A stretch of DNA of 64,000 nucleotides from the NCBI RefSeq assembly GCF_000023905.1, contig NC_013192.1, positions 1,550,001 to 1,614,000 on the forward strand, in the 5' to 3' direction. Origin of the DNA: Leptotrichia buccalis C-1013-b. Lineage in GTDB: Bacteria > Fusobacteriota > Fusobacteriia > Fusobacteriales > Leptotrichiaceae. This document shows positions 7,284 through 16,061 of this stretch, piece by piece. The notes beneath the pieces were generated by a model. It was not told the DNA's origin and searched no databases. It saw only the letters and a list, made by a program, of their open reading frames with translations. The first letter of the stretch is position 1. Each line of letters opens with the position of its first letter. A program made the position numbers and the translations under genes.

Positions 7284-8417
7284 TTATTTTTCCAATGCCT
7301 GTTTAAAATCTTCAATCAAATCATCAATATTCTCAAATCCGACAGCTATTCTTATCAATGAGTTTGTAAATCCTCTTGCTTCCTTTTCTTCGTCAGGCAT
7401 TTCGGCATGCGTAATCGTACTTGGATGAGTTACCAAAGTCTCTGCTCCACCAAGACTTGCTGCAAATAGTGCCACTTTCAAGCTTTCAAAAAATGTTTTT
7501 ACTTTCGAATCGTCCTTTAAAGTGAAAGAGAATACTGAACCTCCACCTGTTGCCTGACTTTCATGAATTTTTTTGCCTTTATTTGTATCCAAAGTCGGAT
7601 AGTAAATTTTATCAACTGCATCATGGCTTTGAAAAAATTCTATCAGTTTTTCTGCATTCCTTTGTGCCGCTTCCACTCTAAGTTTCAATGTTTTAAGACT
7701 TCTCATCAAAAGCCAGCTGTCAAATGGAGAAATTAAAGCTCCAGCCGCAACTTGTGAAAATTTAATTTTTTCCGCAAGTTCCTCATCATTTGTAATCGCA
7801 ACTCCAGCCAGCAAATCATGATGTCCAGATAAAAATTTAGTTGCACTATGAATTACAATATCAATCCCAAAATCAAGTGGTTTTTGCAAATATGGAGTCA
7901 TAAAAGTGTTGTCTGCAATTGTTATCAAGTTATGCTCTTTTGCAATTTCTACAACTCCTCTCATATCCGTAACATCAAGCAATGGATTTGATGGTGTTTC
8001 AATAAAAATAGCTTTGGTATTTTTTTTAATAGCATTCCGAATATTATCCAGATCAGTTGTATCGACAAAAGTGTATTCCAATCCAAATTTTGAATAAATA
8101 TCATGAACAATCCTATAAGTCCCACCATAAATATCCTGACCTAAAATAATATGATCTCCAGCTTTGAACATTGTAAATACAGACGTTGTAGTCGCCATTC
8201 CCGATGAAAAGGCATACCCATATTTCCCATTTTCCAATGCAGCAAGTATTTCTTCCAACTCGTTTCTTGTAGGTGCCGAAACTCTTGAATATTCAAATTC
8301 CTGCGTTACTCCAAATTCTGCAACAGGAAAAGTTGAAGCAAAATTAACATTCGTTCCCCAAAGTTCTCTCTTTTTTCCTTTTCTTATTCCATGTATCGTT
8401 TTTGTTTCAAATTTCAT
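7284..8417 (-). CDS. Cys/Met-metabolism PLP-dependent enzyme (cystathionine lyase/synthase family)
   Basis: This is a fold-type I PLP enzyme of the trans-sulfuration family. It contains FEYSRVSAPTRNELEEIL, the SSGMAT phosphate loop, IETPSNP, IADNTF, and the PLP lysine in HSATKFLSGH. Total length is about 377 residues if translation starts at ATG 8417; an ATG at 8435 in the same frame adds six residues, and neither has a clearly better ribosome site. Family members include cystathionine gamma-synthase, beta-lyase and methionine gamma-lyase. The sequence alone does not separate them, so no symbol is given. Confidence 0.85.
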   Translation of the reverse strand: MKFETKTIHGIRKGKKRELWGTNVNFASTFPVAEFGVTQEFEYSRVSAPTRNELEEILAALENGKYGYAFSSGMATTTSVFTMFKAGDHIILGQDIYGGTYRIVHDIYSKFGLEYTFVDTTDLDNIRNAIKKNTKAIFIETPSNPLLDVTDMRGVVEIAKEHNLITIADNTFMTPYLQKPLDFGIDIVIHSATKFLSGHHDLLAGVAITNDEELAEKIKFSQVAAGALISPFDSWLLMRSLKTLKLRVEAAQRNAEKLIEFFQSHDAVDKIYYPTLDTNKGKKIHESQATGGGSVFSFTLKDDSKVKTFFESLKVALFAASLGGAETLVTHPSTITHAEMPDEEKEARGFTNSLIRIAVGFENIDDLIEDFKQALEK

Positions 8418-8535
8418 AACACTCTCACACTCCATTTCTTTCTCTTTTTCTTAAATGTGTTTAATAATCTTCTTAGATTAAGATTTTTATATTTTAATTA
8501 ATAATTTTTTCTTTATTTTATATTTTCTCTTTTTT

Positions 8536-8672
8536 TAACGCAAGGGAAATCAATCGCCATTTCCCTTGCATCCCTGGCTCGTCTAAACATTTTTTTGAAA
8601 CAAAATTGAAACTCGCTACGTACAACTTCGCTCAAACAGTCAATTTTATTTCAAAAAAATCACGACATTTTA
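8536..8672. repeat. two-hairpin dispersed element, copy A
   Basis: The element lies between the PLP-enzyme gene and the acetyltransferase gene. Hairpin 1 has perfect 11-bp arms (GCAAGGGAAAT 8540-8550, ATTTCCCTTGC 8559-8569). A linker with GGCTCGTCTAA follows. Hairpin 2 has 21-bp arms (8589-8609 and 8640-8660) with one mismatch, around a 30-nt loop containing CTCGCTACGTACAACTTCGC. It ends in AAAAAAATCACGACATTTT. Copies B (22907-23016) and C (39990-40200) share this plan. Confidence 0.7.
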
Positions 8673-8721
8673 ATTCAATTACAAACTATTATTTTGATTA
8701 AAAATTATTAAAAATAAATTT

Positions 8722-9291
8722 TTACAACAATTTATGTGGTATTTTTATTATTTTCTCATAAGCAATTCTCTTTTCACCAACATCAGGCTCTTTATCCAAA
8801 TAAATCACACCGCAATAGCTGAATCCATTTTTTTCAAGAAACCTTTTCATTGGCTCATTGTTTCCATGTGTATCCGCTTTTATACTGAGTATTTTATTTT
8901 TTATACATTCCTTTTCCGAAAATTCCAATATCTTTGTTGCGATTCCTTTATTCTTTATTTCAGAATCAACTGCCAGCCTGTGAATTACAATATAATCATC
9001 GTTTGTTATCCATTTTCCTTCAATTTTAGAATATGGTTCTTCCTTTTTAGGCGACAATACAATAGTTCCGACAATTTTTTTAGAAATCTGATTTTCGGAT
9101 TTATCATTTTTTTCAGAAATTTCTTCTAAAACATAACTAATCCCATTTTTCACATCATTTTCAATAACTTCTCTATCTGGATATCCATTTTGCCATTGAT
9201 CCAGCCCTAACTTCTTCAATTCAATTTTTGCCTTTTCAATGATTTCCAAAATTCTCTCCACATCATCAAAAGTTGATTTTCTAAAATTCAC
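8722..9291 (-). CDS. GNAT-family N-acetyltransferase
   Basis: The 189-residue protein begins with a GTG codon behind GGGAGGAG. GNAT features include RKSTFDDVERILEII at the N-terminus, IGTIVL-type strand (KIVGTIVLSP), the acetyl-CoA loop HRLAVDSEIKNKGIATKIL (the V-x-x-x-x-x-x-G-I-A/G-x pattern) and NEPMKRFLEKNGFSYCGVIYL near the C-terminus. The substrate is unknown. Confidence 0.8.
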   Translation of the reverse strand: MNFRKSTFDDVERILEIIEKAKIELKKLGLDQWQNGYPDREVIENDVKNGISYVLEEISEKNDKSENQISKKIVGTIVLSPKKEEPYSKIEGKWITNDDYIVIHRLAVDSEIKNKGIATKILEFSEKECIKNKILSIKADTHGNNEPMKRFLEKNGFSYCGVIYLDKEPDVGEKRIAYEKIIKIPHKLL

Positions 9292-9434
9292 AAAAACTCC
9301 TCCCTTTCGTAAAATTTAAATAATCATTTAAAAAATTTCTTTGGAATTTTGTTAACACAGTAACCTTCTATTTTTGGGCAAGAGAACTTAACCCCTAGAT
9401 AGCAATGGTACTCAAATTTTATAATTTTTTATTT

Positions 9435-10106
9435 TTATATTTGCCAGTCAATTTCCTCTTTCCCTAGTTCTTTTAAAATATCATTGGCTTTCTTAAAGTG
9501 TCCACACCCAAAAAATCCACGGCTTGCAGATAATGGGCTTGGATGAACACTTTCCAAAACATAATGTTTATTTGTATCAATAAAGGCTTTCTTGCTTTTG
9601 GCATTATTTCCCCAAAGTATGAAAATTATTGGCGCTTCACGTTCATTCAAATATTTTATCACATTATCTGTAAAAATTTCCCAGCCTATTTTTGAATGTG
9701 AGTTGGCATTTCCAGCGACTACAGTAAGTGCCGTATTTAAAAGTAATACTCCCTGTTTTGCCCATTTTTCAAGAAATCCATTTTTACTCATTTTATACCC
9801 AAATTCATTTTCAATTTCTTTATAAATATTTTTTAGGGAAGGTGGCAAGGCAACTCCCTGCTTTACAGAAAATGCCAGTCCATGTGCCTGATTTTCTCCA
9901 TGATATGGATCTTGTCCCAGAATTACAATTTTACAATTTTTATAACTTGTCAATTTGAATGCAGAAAAAATCTCATATTTATCAGGATAAATCGTTTTTG
10001 TTTTATATTCCTTTATCAAAAATTTTCTCAAATTTAAGTAATAATCTTTTTCAAATTCCTTTTCTTTTTCAAAAATTTCATCCCAATCATTTCCAATATT
10101 AACCAT
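9435..10106 (-). CDS. ung: uracil-DNA glycosylase, family 1
   Basis: Ung removes uracil from DNA in base-excision repair. The 223-residue protein shows the catalytic water-activating motif ILGQDPYHGENQAHGLAFSV (Asp in GQDPYHG), PPSLKNIYKEI, LLLNTALTV and the C-terminal HPSPLSASRGFFGC loop with the conserved His. Start ATG has a ribosome site. The 140-bp gap to the acetyltransferase gene (9292-9434) contains no obvious feature. Confidence 0.95.
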   Translation of the reverse strand: MVNIGNDWDEIFEKEKEFEKDYYLNLRKFLIKEYKTKTIYPDKYEIFSAFKLTSYKNCKIVILGQDPYHGENQAHGLAFSVKQGVALPPSLKNIYKEIENEFGYKMSKNGFLEKWAKQGVLLLNTALTVVAGNANSHSKIGWEIFTDNVIKYLNEREAPIIFILWGNNAKSKKAFIDTNKHYVLESVHPSPLSASRGFFGCGHFKKANDILKELGKEEIDWQI

Positions 10107-10161
10107 TTTCCAATCATTCCTCTCCTTAAAAATTCAAATCTTATTTCACAGTCAGACCTTT

Positions 10162-10998
10162 CTAATTTACAAAAGGATTATAAAATCTTCCATCATTTAT
10201 TTTTATAAGCACAATTGAAGCAATTACGAATATTGCTGTTACAAAGATTGCTATAACATCTGGCATTTTCATTTTTCTTGCCTGATACCACGTTCGCTTT
10301 TTTCTTTTCCCAAATCCTCTTAAAATCATTGCATTACTTATAATATCTATTTTTTCAATGCTTGAAAATATTAATGGCATTAATGTATAGGATATATTTT
10401 TTATCCTTGTTATTAATTTTACATTTTTGGAAATATCTATTCCTTTTGCCTGCTGTGCTTTACTAATGGTTATAAAATCTTCCTGCACCGTTGGAATATA
10501 TCTTAGTGCAATCGAAACTGCATAAGAAAATTTGTACGGCACACCTATCCTGTTTAATGAAGACGCAAACTCGCTTGGATTTGTTGTAATTATAAACAGC
10601 AGAGCGACAGGAATAACTGAAAAATATTTGATAAATATATTAAATTCATAAAACAGCTGTTCCTTCGTTATTACATAATTTCCAAAAATTTTGAAAATAT
10701 CATGCCTTGTTCCATAAATTTTTGTTCCTTCGAGCGGAGAAAATAAAAAAATCATAATTAAATTTAACACAAGAAAAATAGTAATTAGATAAAATACAAT
10801 TTTTATTTCATTAAACTTTATTTTGGAAATTCTGAAAAGTACAAATCCTAAAAATGTCAAAGCTAAAAGAAGCCTCGTATCGTAAGTAAACATAATTGCA
10901 ACAGTCCATAGTATAAAACAAATCAGTTTTGCCGCTCCATTTAGTCTATGAATCACAGAATCCTTTTCAATATACTCCAGTAAAAATGTACCTGCCAT
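10162..10998 (-). CDS. ecfT: ECF transporter transmembrane component EcfT
   Basis: The 278-residue integral membrane protein has about six hydrophobic segments. The cytoplasmic coupling region contains SIALRYIPTVQEDFITISKAQQAKGID and, further on, AMILRGFGKRKK; these carry the two A-R-G-type coupling motifs of EcfT (the first is AKG here). It joins the S-component to the ATPases. Its ATG follows the ATPase stop codon with no gap (TAG-ATG), so translational coupling is likely. Confidence 0.9.
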   Translation of the reverse strand: MAGTFLLEYIEKDSVIHRLNGAAKLICFILWTVAIMFTYDTRLLLALTFLGFVLFRISKIKFNEIKIVFYLITIFLVLNLIMIFLFSPLEGTKIYGTRHDIFKIFGNYVITKEQLFYEFNIFIKYFSVIPVALLFIITTNPSEFASSLNRIGVPYKFSYAVSIALRYIPTVQEDFITISKAQQAKGIDISKNVKLITRIKNISYTLMPLIFSSIEKIDIISNAMILRGFGKRKKRTWYQARKMKMPDVIAIFVTAIFVIASIVLIKINDGRFYNPFVN

Positions 10999-12711
10999 CT
11001 AATCACCCGCCTTTTTCTGCTCTTTTTCATAATGTACAAATGTTCTTATAAGCTCTTCGGAATTTATCCCAGCCTTTTCCGCCACATAATGAAGTGAAGT
11101 TTCCTTCAAATTTGCCTGTTCCAACACATTCCTATCTGCCAAAATCTGTGCTGGATTTCCTGATTTTATAATTTTACCTTCATTAAAAACGTATGCCTTG
11201 TCAGTATACTCTAACATCAGATGCATATCATGCGTTATAAATAAAATTGTAATTCCAAATTCATTCAGCTGTTTCAAAAATTCCATTATTTCCCTGTAAT
11301 GAAATAAATCCTGCCCTGCTGTCGGCTCATCCACTATTATCATCTCAGGCTGTAACACAAGGACAGATGCTATTGTAACCCTTTTTTTCTGACCATAACT
11401 AAGTGCTTTTATAGGCCATTTCCTAAACGACTTTAATTTACATATTTCCAGAATTTCAATAACTCTTTTTTCTATTTCATCTTCTGAAACTCCTCTAGTT
11501 TTAAGTCCTAACGCAACTTCATCAAAAACTGTAACTTTTGAAATCATTGCATTCGGATTTTGCAGCACAAAACCTATTTTCTCAGCTCTTTTTGTTATAT
11601 TTTCATCACTTATATCCAAATTTTTATAATAAATCTTTCCTTCGTCCTGCTTTTCAAATCCTGCAATAACCTTTGACAGCGTAGATTTTCCAGCTCCATT
11701 TGAACCAACTATGCTTATCATTTCACCTTTTTTTACATCTATATCTATGTTTTTTAATATTTTTCTTTTCTTATTGTATGAAAATGAGATATTTCCAAGT
11801 TTTAATAATGTTTCTTCAGATTTTTCCCTTGCTTTCGGAGAATTATATTTTATCCAGTTTAAAATGCCGTCTTTTGCTTCAGAAAAATTAATCTTTTCAA
11901 TATTAGAAATACTGCTATATTTTTCAAGGTTGACATTACTGTATTTTAGCAAGGAAATATACAAAGGCTCTCTTATGTTCATCTTGCTCAATAAATTTCC
12001 AGTTAAAATATCATCTGGCGTATCATCAGCAACAATTCTGCCTTCATTCACAACAATAATCCTGTCAATTCCCCTGTGCAGCACATCTTCAAGCCTATGC
12101 TCTATAATTATTGTAGTTAGTTTTTTATTATTATGAAGTTCATCTATCAGTTCGATAGCATATTTTCCGCTCAAAGGGTCAAGATTTGCAAGTGGTTCAT
12201 CGTAAAGAACAATATTGGTATCGTCCACCATTATTCCAGCAAGTGATACTTTCTGCTTCTGTCCTCCTGACAAATCATGTGGCTTCAAGTCAAGCAATGT
12301 TTCAATTTTTACAAATTTTGCAATTTCCTTTACCTTCTCTTTCATAATCTGTGTCTCTACTTCATCATTTTCCAGAGCAAACGCTATATCTTCCGCAACA
12401 GTAAGCCCCACAAACTGTGCATCCGAATCCTGAAGAACAGTTCCCACATATTTAGAATGTTCAAATACCTCCTTACACTTTTTCCCATAAATCTCAAACT
12501 TTCCTGTTATTTCCCCCTTGTAAAAATAAGGAACAAGTCCATTTATACAATGTCCCAAAGTACTTTTCCCAGAGCCTGACGGCCCTATTATAACGACTTT
12601 CTCCCCTTCATAAATTTTCAAATTTATATTATGTAATGTAGGTTCCGACTGACTTTCGTACTTAAATGTAAAATTTTCAAAATTTACAGCAATTTTTCTA
12701 TTTTTGTCCAA
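10999..12711 (-). CDS. ECF transporter ATPase, two ABC domains fused
   Basis: The 570-residue protein has two complete ABC ATPase domains. Domain 1 (about 5-240) has Walker A GPSGSGKST, signature LSGGQKQKVSLA and Walker B IVLYDEP. Domain 2 (about 300-540) has GSNGAGKST, signature LSYGQKKRVTIA and IIVDEP. In many bacteria the two are separate EcfA1 and EcfA2 proteins; here one chain supplies both. The second signature has LSYGQ, an accepted variant. It is followed directly by ecfT and preceded by an S-component gene, making a dedicated or group-II ECF module. Confidence 0.92.
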   Translation of the reverse strand: MDKNRKIAVNFENFTFKYESQSEPTLHNINLKIYEGEKVVIIGPSGSGKSTLGHCINGLVPYFYKGEITGKFEIYGKKCKEVFEHSKYVGTVLQDSDAQFVGLTVAEDIAFALENDEVETQIMKEKVKEIAKFVKIETLLDLKPHDLSGGQKQKVSLAGIMVDDTNIVLYDEPLANLDPLSGKYAIELIDELHNNKKLTTIIIEHRLEDVLHRGIDRIIVVNEGRIVADDTPDDILTGNLLSKMNIREPLYISLLKYSNVNLEKYSSISNIEKINFSEAKDGILNWIKYNSPKAREKSEETLLKLGNISFSYNKKRKILKNIDIDVKKGEMISIVGSNGAGKSTLSKVIAGFEKQDEGKIYYKNLDISDENITKRAEKIGFVLQNPNAMISKVTVFDEVALGLKTRGVSEDEIEKRVIEILEICKLKSFRKWPIKALSYGQKKRVTIASVLVLQPEMIIVDEPTAGQDLFHYREIMEFLKQLNEFGITILFITHDMHLMLEYTDKAYVFNEGKIIKSGNPAQILADRNVLEQANLKETSLHYVAEKAGINSEELIRTFVHYEKEQKKAGD

Positions 12712-12804
12712 ACTCTCCTCCTTTCGAGTTGAAAATATATTTTTATTTAAATCTATTCAATAATCTAAATTGTAAACTTTTTATTTTATAAAGATTAAAC
12801 AAAA

Positions 12805-12862
12805 TACCCGCCTAATCTTCTCATAGCCATCTAAAACTATTTTGAAAAATGCGGGTTATTTG
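12805..12862 (-). terminator. hairpin after the ECF S-component gene
   Basis: AACCCGC (12850s) and GCGGGTATTTTG (from 12812 down) can pair on the minus strand across a loop of about 40 nt, followed by a short T-rich run. It lies between the S-component stop and the ATPase gene. It may terminate or attenuate transcription so that the S-component is made in excess. Moderate support only. Confidence 0.4.
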
Positions 12863-12864
12863 TA

Positions 12865-13407
12865 TTATTCCTGTTTTAAGCTTCCTTTGCTTACTATTGT
12901 TTTTGAAAATGCAAATATTAAAATTGTACCTAAAATTGCTACAACTATCATATTTCCAAGTGCCGCTGTAACTCCTTGTGCAAATGCTTTTGCTTGCGGT
13001 TCCTTATATATTGCAATATCAATAATTGGAGCTAGAACTACCCAGCTTATCAAACTTATAATTACTTCTCCCACTATAAATTTTACAATTTTTGCTCCAT
13101 TAAAATTCTCGATTTTAACAATTTTTCCTAAAAATCCAGTTGCCAGTCCAAAAAATGCTGCCGCTGCAACCCAGCTGAACCACACACTTCCATATCCCGA
13201 AATATCATTAAGCGTATGCCCAATAAATCCAATCCCTAGACCAACTGCAGGCCCATATATAAATGCCATCAACGCCAGAAAAGCAAAAGTTACTTGTAAT
13301 GTCGTATTAGGAATTGGTGTCGGAATTGCTACAAATCTTGATAATACAATATAAATCGCTGCACCGATTCCCATTGCTACCACTTTTTTAATTGTTGTTG
13401 CTTCCAT
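12865..13407 (-). CDS. ECF transporter S component, UPF0397 family
   Basis: ATG at 13407 was chosen because AGAGGTGAG lies just upstream and the family sequence starts here (MEATTIKKVVAMGIGAA); the reading frame extends 27 codons further but without family similarity. The protein has 180 residues and five or six membrane helices. Family landmarks are RFVAIPTPIPNTTLQV, FAFLALMAFIYGP, GFIGHTLNDISGYGSVWFSW. UPF0397 proteins are often named riboflavin-type S components; the ligand is not proven by the sequence. The fused ATPase and EcfT genes follow on the same strand. Confidence 0.85.
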   Translation of the reverse strand: MEATTIKKVVAMGIGAAIYIVLSRFVAIPTPIPNTTLQVTFAFLALMAFIYGPAVGLGIGFIGHTLNDISGYGSVWFSWVAAAAFFGLATGFLGKIVKIENFNGAKIVKFIVGEVIISLISWVVLAPIIDIAIYKEPQAKAFAQGVTAALGNMIVVAILGTILIFAFSKTIVSKGSLKQE

Positions 13408-13518
13408 TAGTCTCACCTCTTTTAAAATTTTCAAAAGTTTAAATACATTATATACTAATATTACTTTTTTCTCAACTAAAAATAACAATACTTTTTCATA
13501 AATTTTATTAAATTATAT

Positions 13519-14004
13519 TTAATCTTTAAACTGGATATTTATCACTTCTTTCTCAATTTCAAGATGTTTCGTTTCTACCTGTGCATTTTCAAAAATCCTT
13601 TTTGAAGCCTTTGTAGAATCAAGCGACTTGTGTTTATCGGAAAAATATATTACCTTTTTTATTCCTGACTGTACGATTGCTTTTGCACATTCATTACATG
13701 GGAAATGCGTCACATAAATAGTACTGTTCTTCAATGATTTTATACTATTAAGAATAGCGTTCAGTTCAGCATGCACAACATAAGGATATTTGGTATCCAA
13801 AAATTCTCCATCTTTATCCCAAGGCATACTATCATCAGAACTTCCCATTGGAAACCCATTATATCCAATTCCTATTATTTTCTTATCTTCGTCAATAATA
13901 CATGCCCCCACCTGTGTAGACGGGTCTTTGCTTCTCATTCCAGACAAAAATGCAATTCCCATGAAATATTCATCCCACGATAAATAATTTTCTCTTTTAG
14001 ACAT
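13519..14004 (-). CDS. dCMP deaminase family protein
   Basis: This 161-residue zinc-dependent deaminase converts dCMP to dUMP (ComEB-like). Zinc and catalytic motifs are VVHAELNAI (His and Glu) and THFPCNECAKAI (two Cys). The N-terminus LSWDEYFMGIAFLSGMRSKDP...QVGACI is typical of dCMP deaminases. It lies between xseA and the ECF S-component gene on the same strand. Confidence 0.9.
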   Translation of the reverse strand: MSKRENYLSWDEYFMGIAFLSGMRSKDPSTQVGACIIDEDKKIIGIGYNGFPMGSSDDSMPWDKDGEFLDTKYPYVVHAELNAILNSIKSLKNSTIYVTHFPCNECAKAIVQSGIKKVIYFSDKHKSLDSTKASKRIFENAQVETKHLEIEKEVINIQFKD

Positions 14005-14041
14005 TTTTATACCTCGCTTTCTAAAATATCTAATATTTTAA

Positions 14042-15382
14042 TTACTTAACAACCACTTTCTTCTTAACATCCGAAAACTCTATCTCCAATTTATCTTCCT
14101 TACTAAGTTCAATCCCTCTCTTAACAATTTTGCCATTTTTTCGAGTTATTGTATAACCTTGTTTCAAAATATCACTTACTGAATATTTCGAAAGCTGTGC
14201 CTTTTTATATTTGAGTTCCTTTTTTCGATTTTCAAAAGATTCCAGTATTATTTGGTTAAGTTCGGCTGATTTTTTCTTTAAATTTTCTTTTTCACTTAAA
14301 ATTATTTTTTGTAAATTAATTCTATCAAATCTCTGTTTTCGGTAATCCAGCTGTTCTCGTGATTTTTGTACAATTCTTCTAAGTTCCCTTGATAATTTCT
14401 GTTCTTTTTCCATCAAGTCAAATTTTTTATTATCCAGAATATTTGCAAAATTCTTTATGTAATAGTTATTTTTTCTGTATTCTAGCTCTTTTTTCATCAT
14501 TGTAACTTTATTTAAAAGTAATTTACTCAAAAGATTCTTTTTACTTTCCAGTTCATCTGTCAATTTTTCTTTTTCAGGAATCAAGATTTCTGCTGCCTGA
14601 GTTGGTGTAGCCGCCCGTTTATCTGCAACCAAGTCTGAAAGCAAGTTGTCAATTTCGTGACCTACCGCTGAAATTACAGGAATCTCAGACTTATAAATGG
14701 CTTCTATCACTTCTTCCTCATTAAATGCCCACAAATCCTCAATACTTCCTCCACCACGTCCAACAATAAGTGTATCTATTTTAAGCTGTTTTTCTTCATT
14801 CATTCTATTAAAAAACTCAATCCCTGCTGAAACTTCCCGTGCAGCCCCTTCTCCCTGAACCTTTGCTGGATAAAGGTAAATATTCACATTTGGAAACCTT
14901 TTGTGTGTCGTGTTTATAATATCTCTGATTGCAGCCCCTGTATCAGCTGTTACAACAGCGATATTTATAGGTAATTTGGGTAATTGTTTTTTTATTTCAT
15001 CAGAAAAATATCCCTTTTCAAAGTACAACTTTTTAAGCATTTCCATTTTCTCATAAAGCAGTCCAAGAGAATTACTTTTTTCAAGAAAATCCGCAACAAT
15101 CTGATAACTTCCATTTGCTTCATAAAGCGTAACGCTACCCCGAATTTTTACCAAATCCCCTTCCTTTAAGTCTTCAGGCACTCCTCTATACTTATAACGA
15201 AAAATAGCACATTTTACACTTGCACTTGCATCTTTTAACGTAAAATACAAATGTCCTGAACGATAATATGTAATATTAGAAAGTTCCCCTTCAATAAAAA
15301 TGTTCTTAAAAGTATTTGTCCCCTCCAAAAACATTTTAACTTCCCTATTTATATCACTTACGGAAAATACTGTTTGTTCCAT
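14042..15382 (-). CDS. xseA: exodeoxyribonuclease VII large subunit
   Basis: XseA has an N-terminal OB fold (about 1-100; FSVSDINREVKMFLEG, GHLYFTLKDASASVKCAIF), a catalytic core with DTLIVGRGGGSIEDLWAFN and the downstream ISAVGHEIDNLLSDLVADKRAATPTQAAE motifs, then a long coiled coil (about 270-410) and a C-terminal segment. I place the start at ATG 15382, where MEQTVFSVSDIN begins; an ATG four codons upstream is possible. No xseB gene is seen nearby; it must be elsewhere. Confidence 0.93.
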   Translation of the reverse strand: MEQTVFSVSDINREVKMFLEGTNTFKNIFIEGELSNITYYRSGHLYFTLKDASASVKCAIFRYKYRGVPEDLKEGDLVKIRGSVTLYEANGSYQIVADFLEKSNSLGLLYEKMEMLKKLYFEKGYFSDEIKKQLPKLPINIAVVTADTGAAIRDIINTTHKRFPNVNIYLYPAKVQGEGAAREVSAGIEFFNRMNEEKQLKIDTLIVGRGGGSIEDLWAFNEEEVIEAIYKSEIPVISAVGHEIDNLLSDLVADKRAATPTQAAEILIPEKEKLTDELESKKNLLSKLLLNKVTMMKKELEYRKNNYYIKNFANILDNKKFDLMEKEQKLSRELRRIVQKSREQLDYRKQRFDRINLQKIILSEKENLKKKSAELNQIILESFENRKKELKYKKAQLSKYSVSDILKQGYTITRKNGKIVKRGIELSKEDKLEIEFSDVKKKVVVK

Positions 15383-15499
15383 AATTTCCCTCATTTCTTA
15401 GATTTTTTGTTCTTTAATAATAACATATTTCATCTCTTTTCTCAACTGATGAAATTTTTTTACACAATTAATTTAAATATTTTCTAAAATTTTTATAAT

Positions 15500-15600
15500 A
15501 TGTACTAAAATCTATTTTAAATTAAACTACTAAAATTATATGAATTTAAGGTTTTAGTAAAATAGTTATAGTTTTTGAGTTCAATTTTAAAGTTACCTTA
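15500..15600. repeat. dispersed intergenic repeat, copy 2 of 2 (AT-rich family)
   Basis: The stretch between xseA and the WYL remnant contains AAAATAGTTATA, TTTTTGAGTTCA and matching flanks shared with 5080-5175. Arms ACTAAAAT and TTTTAGT could form a stem. Nothing else is seen in this 240-bp gap. Confidence 0.4.
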
Positions 15601-15638
15601 CCATATATAATTACAAAACTATAATACTTTACTTAAAA

Positions 15639-15962
15639 CTATATTTCAAGCTCAAAATTTATCATATTGCAATCATGAATTTTATACATATCTGAATTTA
15701 AATTAACAAACTTTTCAAAAGAAATTGATTCAAATTTATCATCTTCTGCCAAATGAATAATTTTATCACATTGAAAATTTTTAATTTCCCTATCTTCAAA
15801 ATCATATCCTGAAGCAAGCCATTGCCCATAAGCAGATGATATTTTGAAAAACTGAACAAAATAATATTTATCTTTATTTTCTTCTTTATACAAAATTTTA
15901 CAAACTTTTTCTTCTATTGAATTTTCAAGAATTTTCTTTAAAAACGGGCTTTTCTTTTGATA
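15639..15962 (-). pseudogene. C-terminal remnant of a WYL-domain transcriptional regulator
   Basis: An open frame without an upstream ATG runs from 15962 to the stop at 15639 (about 107 codons; a TTG at 15893 is the best internal start). The sequence has YYFVQFFKISSAYGQWLA then SGYDFEDREIKNFQCDKI, which resembles the second half of a WYL domain (strand, W..GYD.E...I..F..DKI). The N-terminal helix-turn-helix and the first half of WYL are missing, and a GGGGGG tract sits at the upstream break. I infer a decayed regulator. A small functional protein is possible but less likely. Confidence 0.5.
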
Positions 15963-16061
15963 TTAAAGGGGGGTTACCTTCTATATATGAAAAGAATATA
16001 AAAAAACAGGTCTTCTTATCTTAAATTTGATATTGAATATGCTGTTTTTTTTATTTTGACT

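Noticed and set aside
8418-8721. SAM or T-box riboswitch before the Cys/Met PLP gene
   Set aside because: The only structure found is the two-hairpin element, which also occurs at unrelated genes; no SAM-riboswitch or T-box core sequence was seen.
9350-9425. Shared TAGAAGGT(T/A)AC motif at 9373-9384 and about 15972-15984
   Set aside because: The similarity is limited to about 11 bp and the flanks do not align, so chance is the likely explanation.
12865-13518. FMN riboswitch upstream of the UPF0397 S-component gene
   Set aside because: Only about 110 bp separate it from the upstream gene and none of the conserved RFN-element sequence is present.
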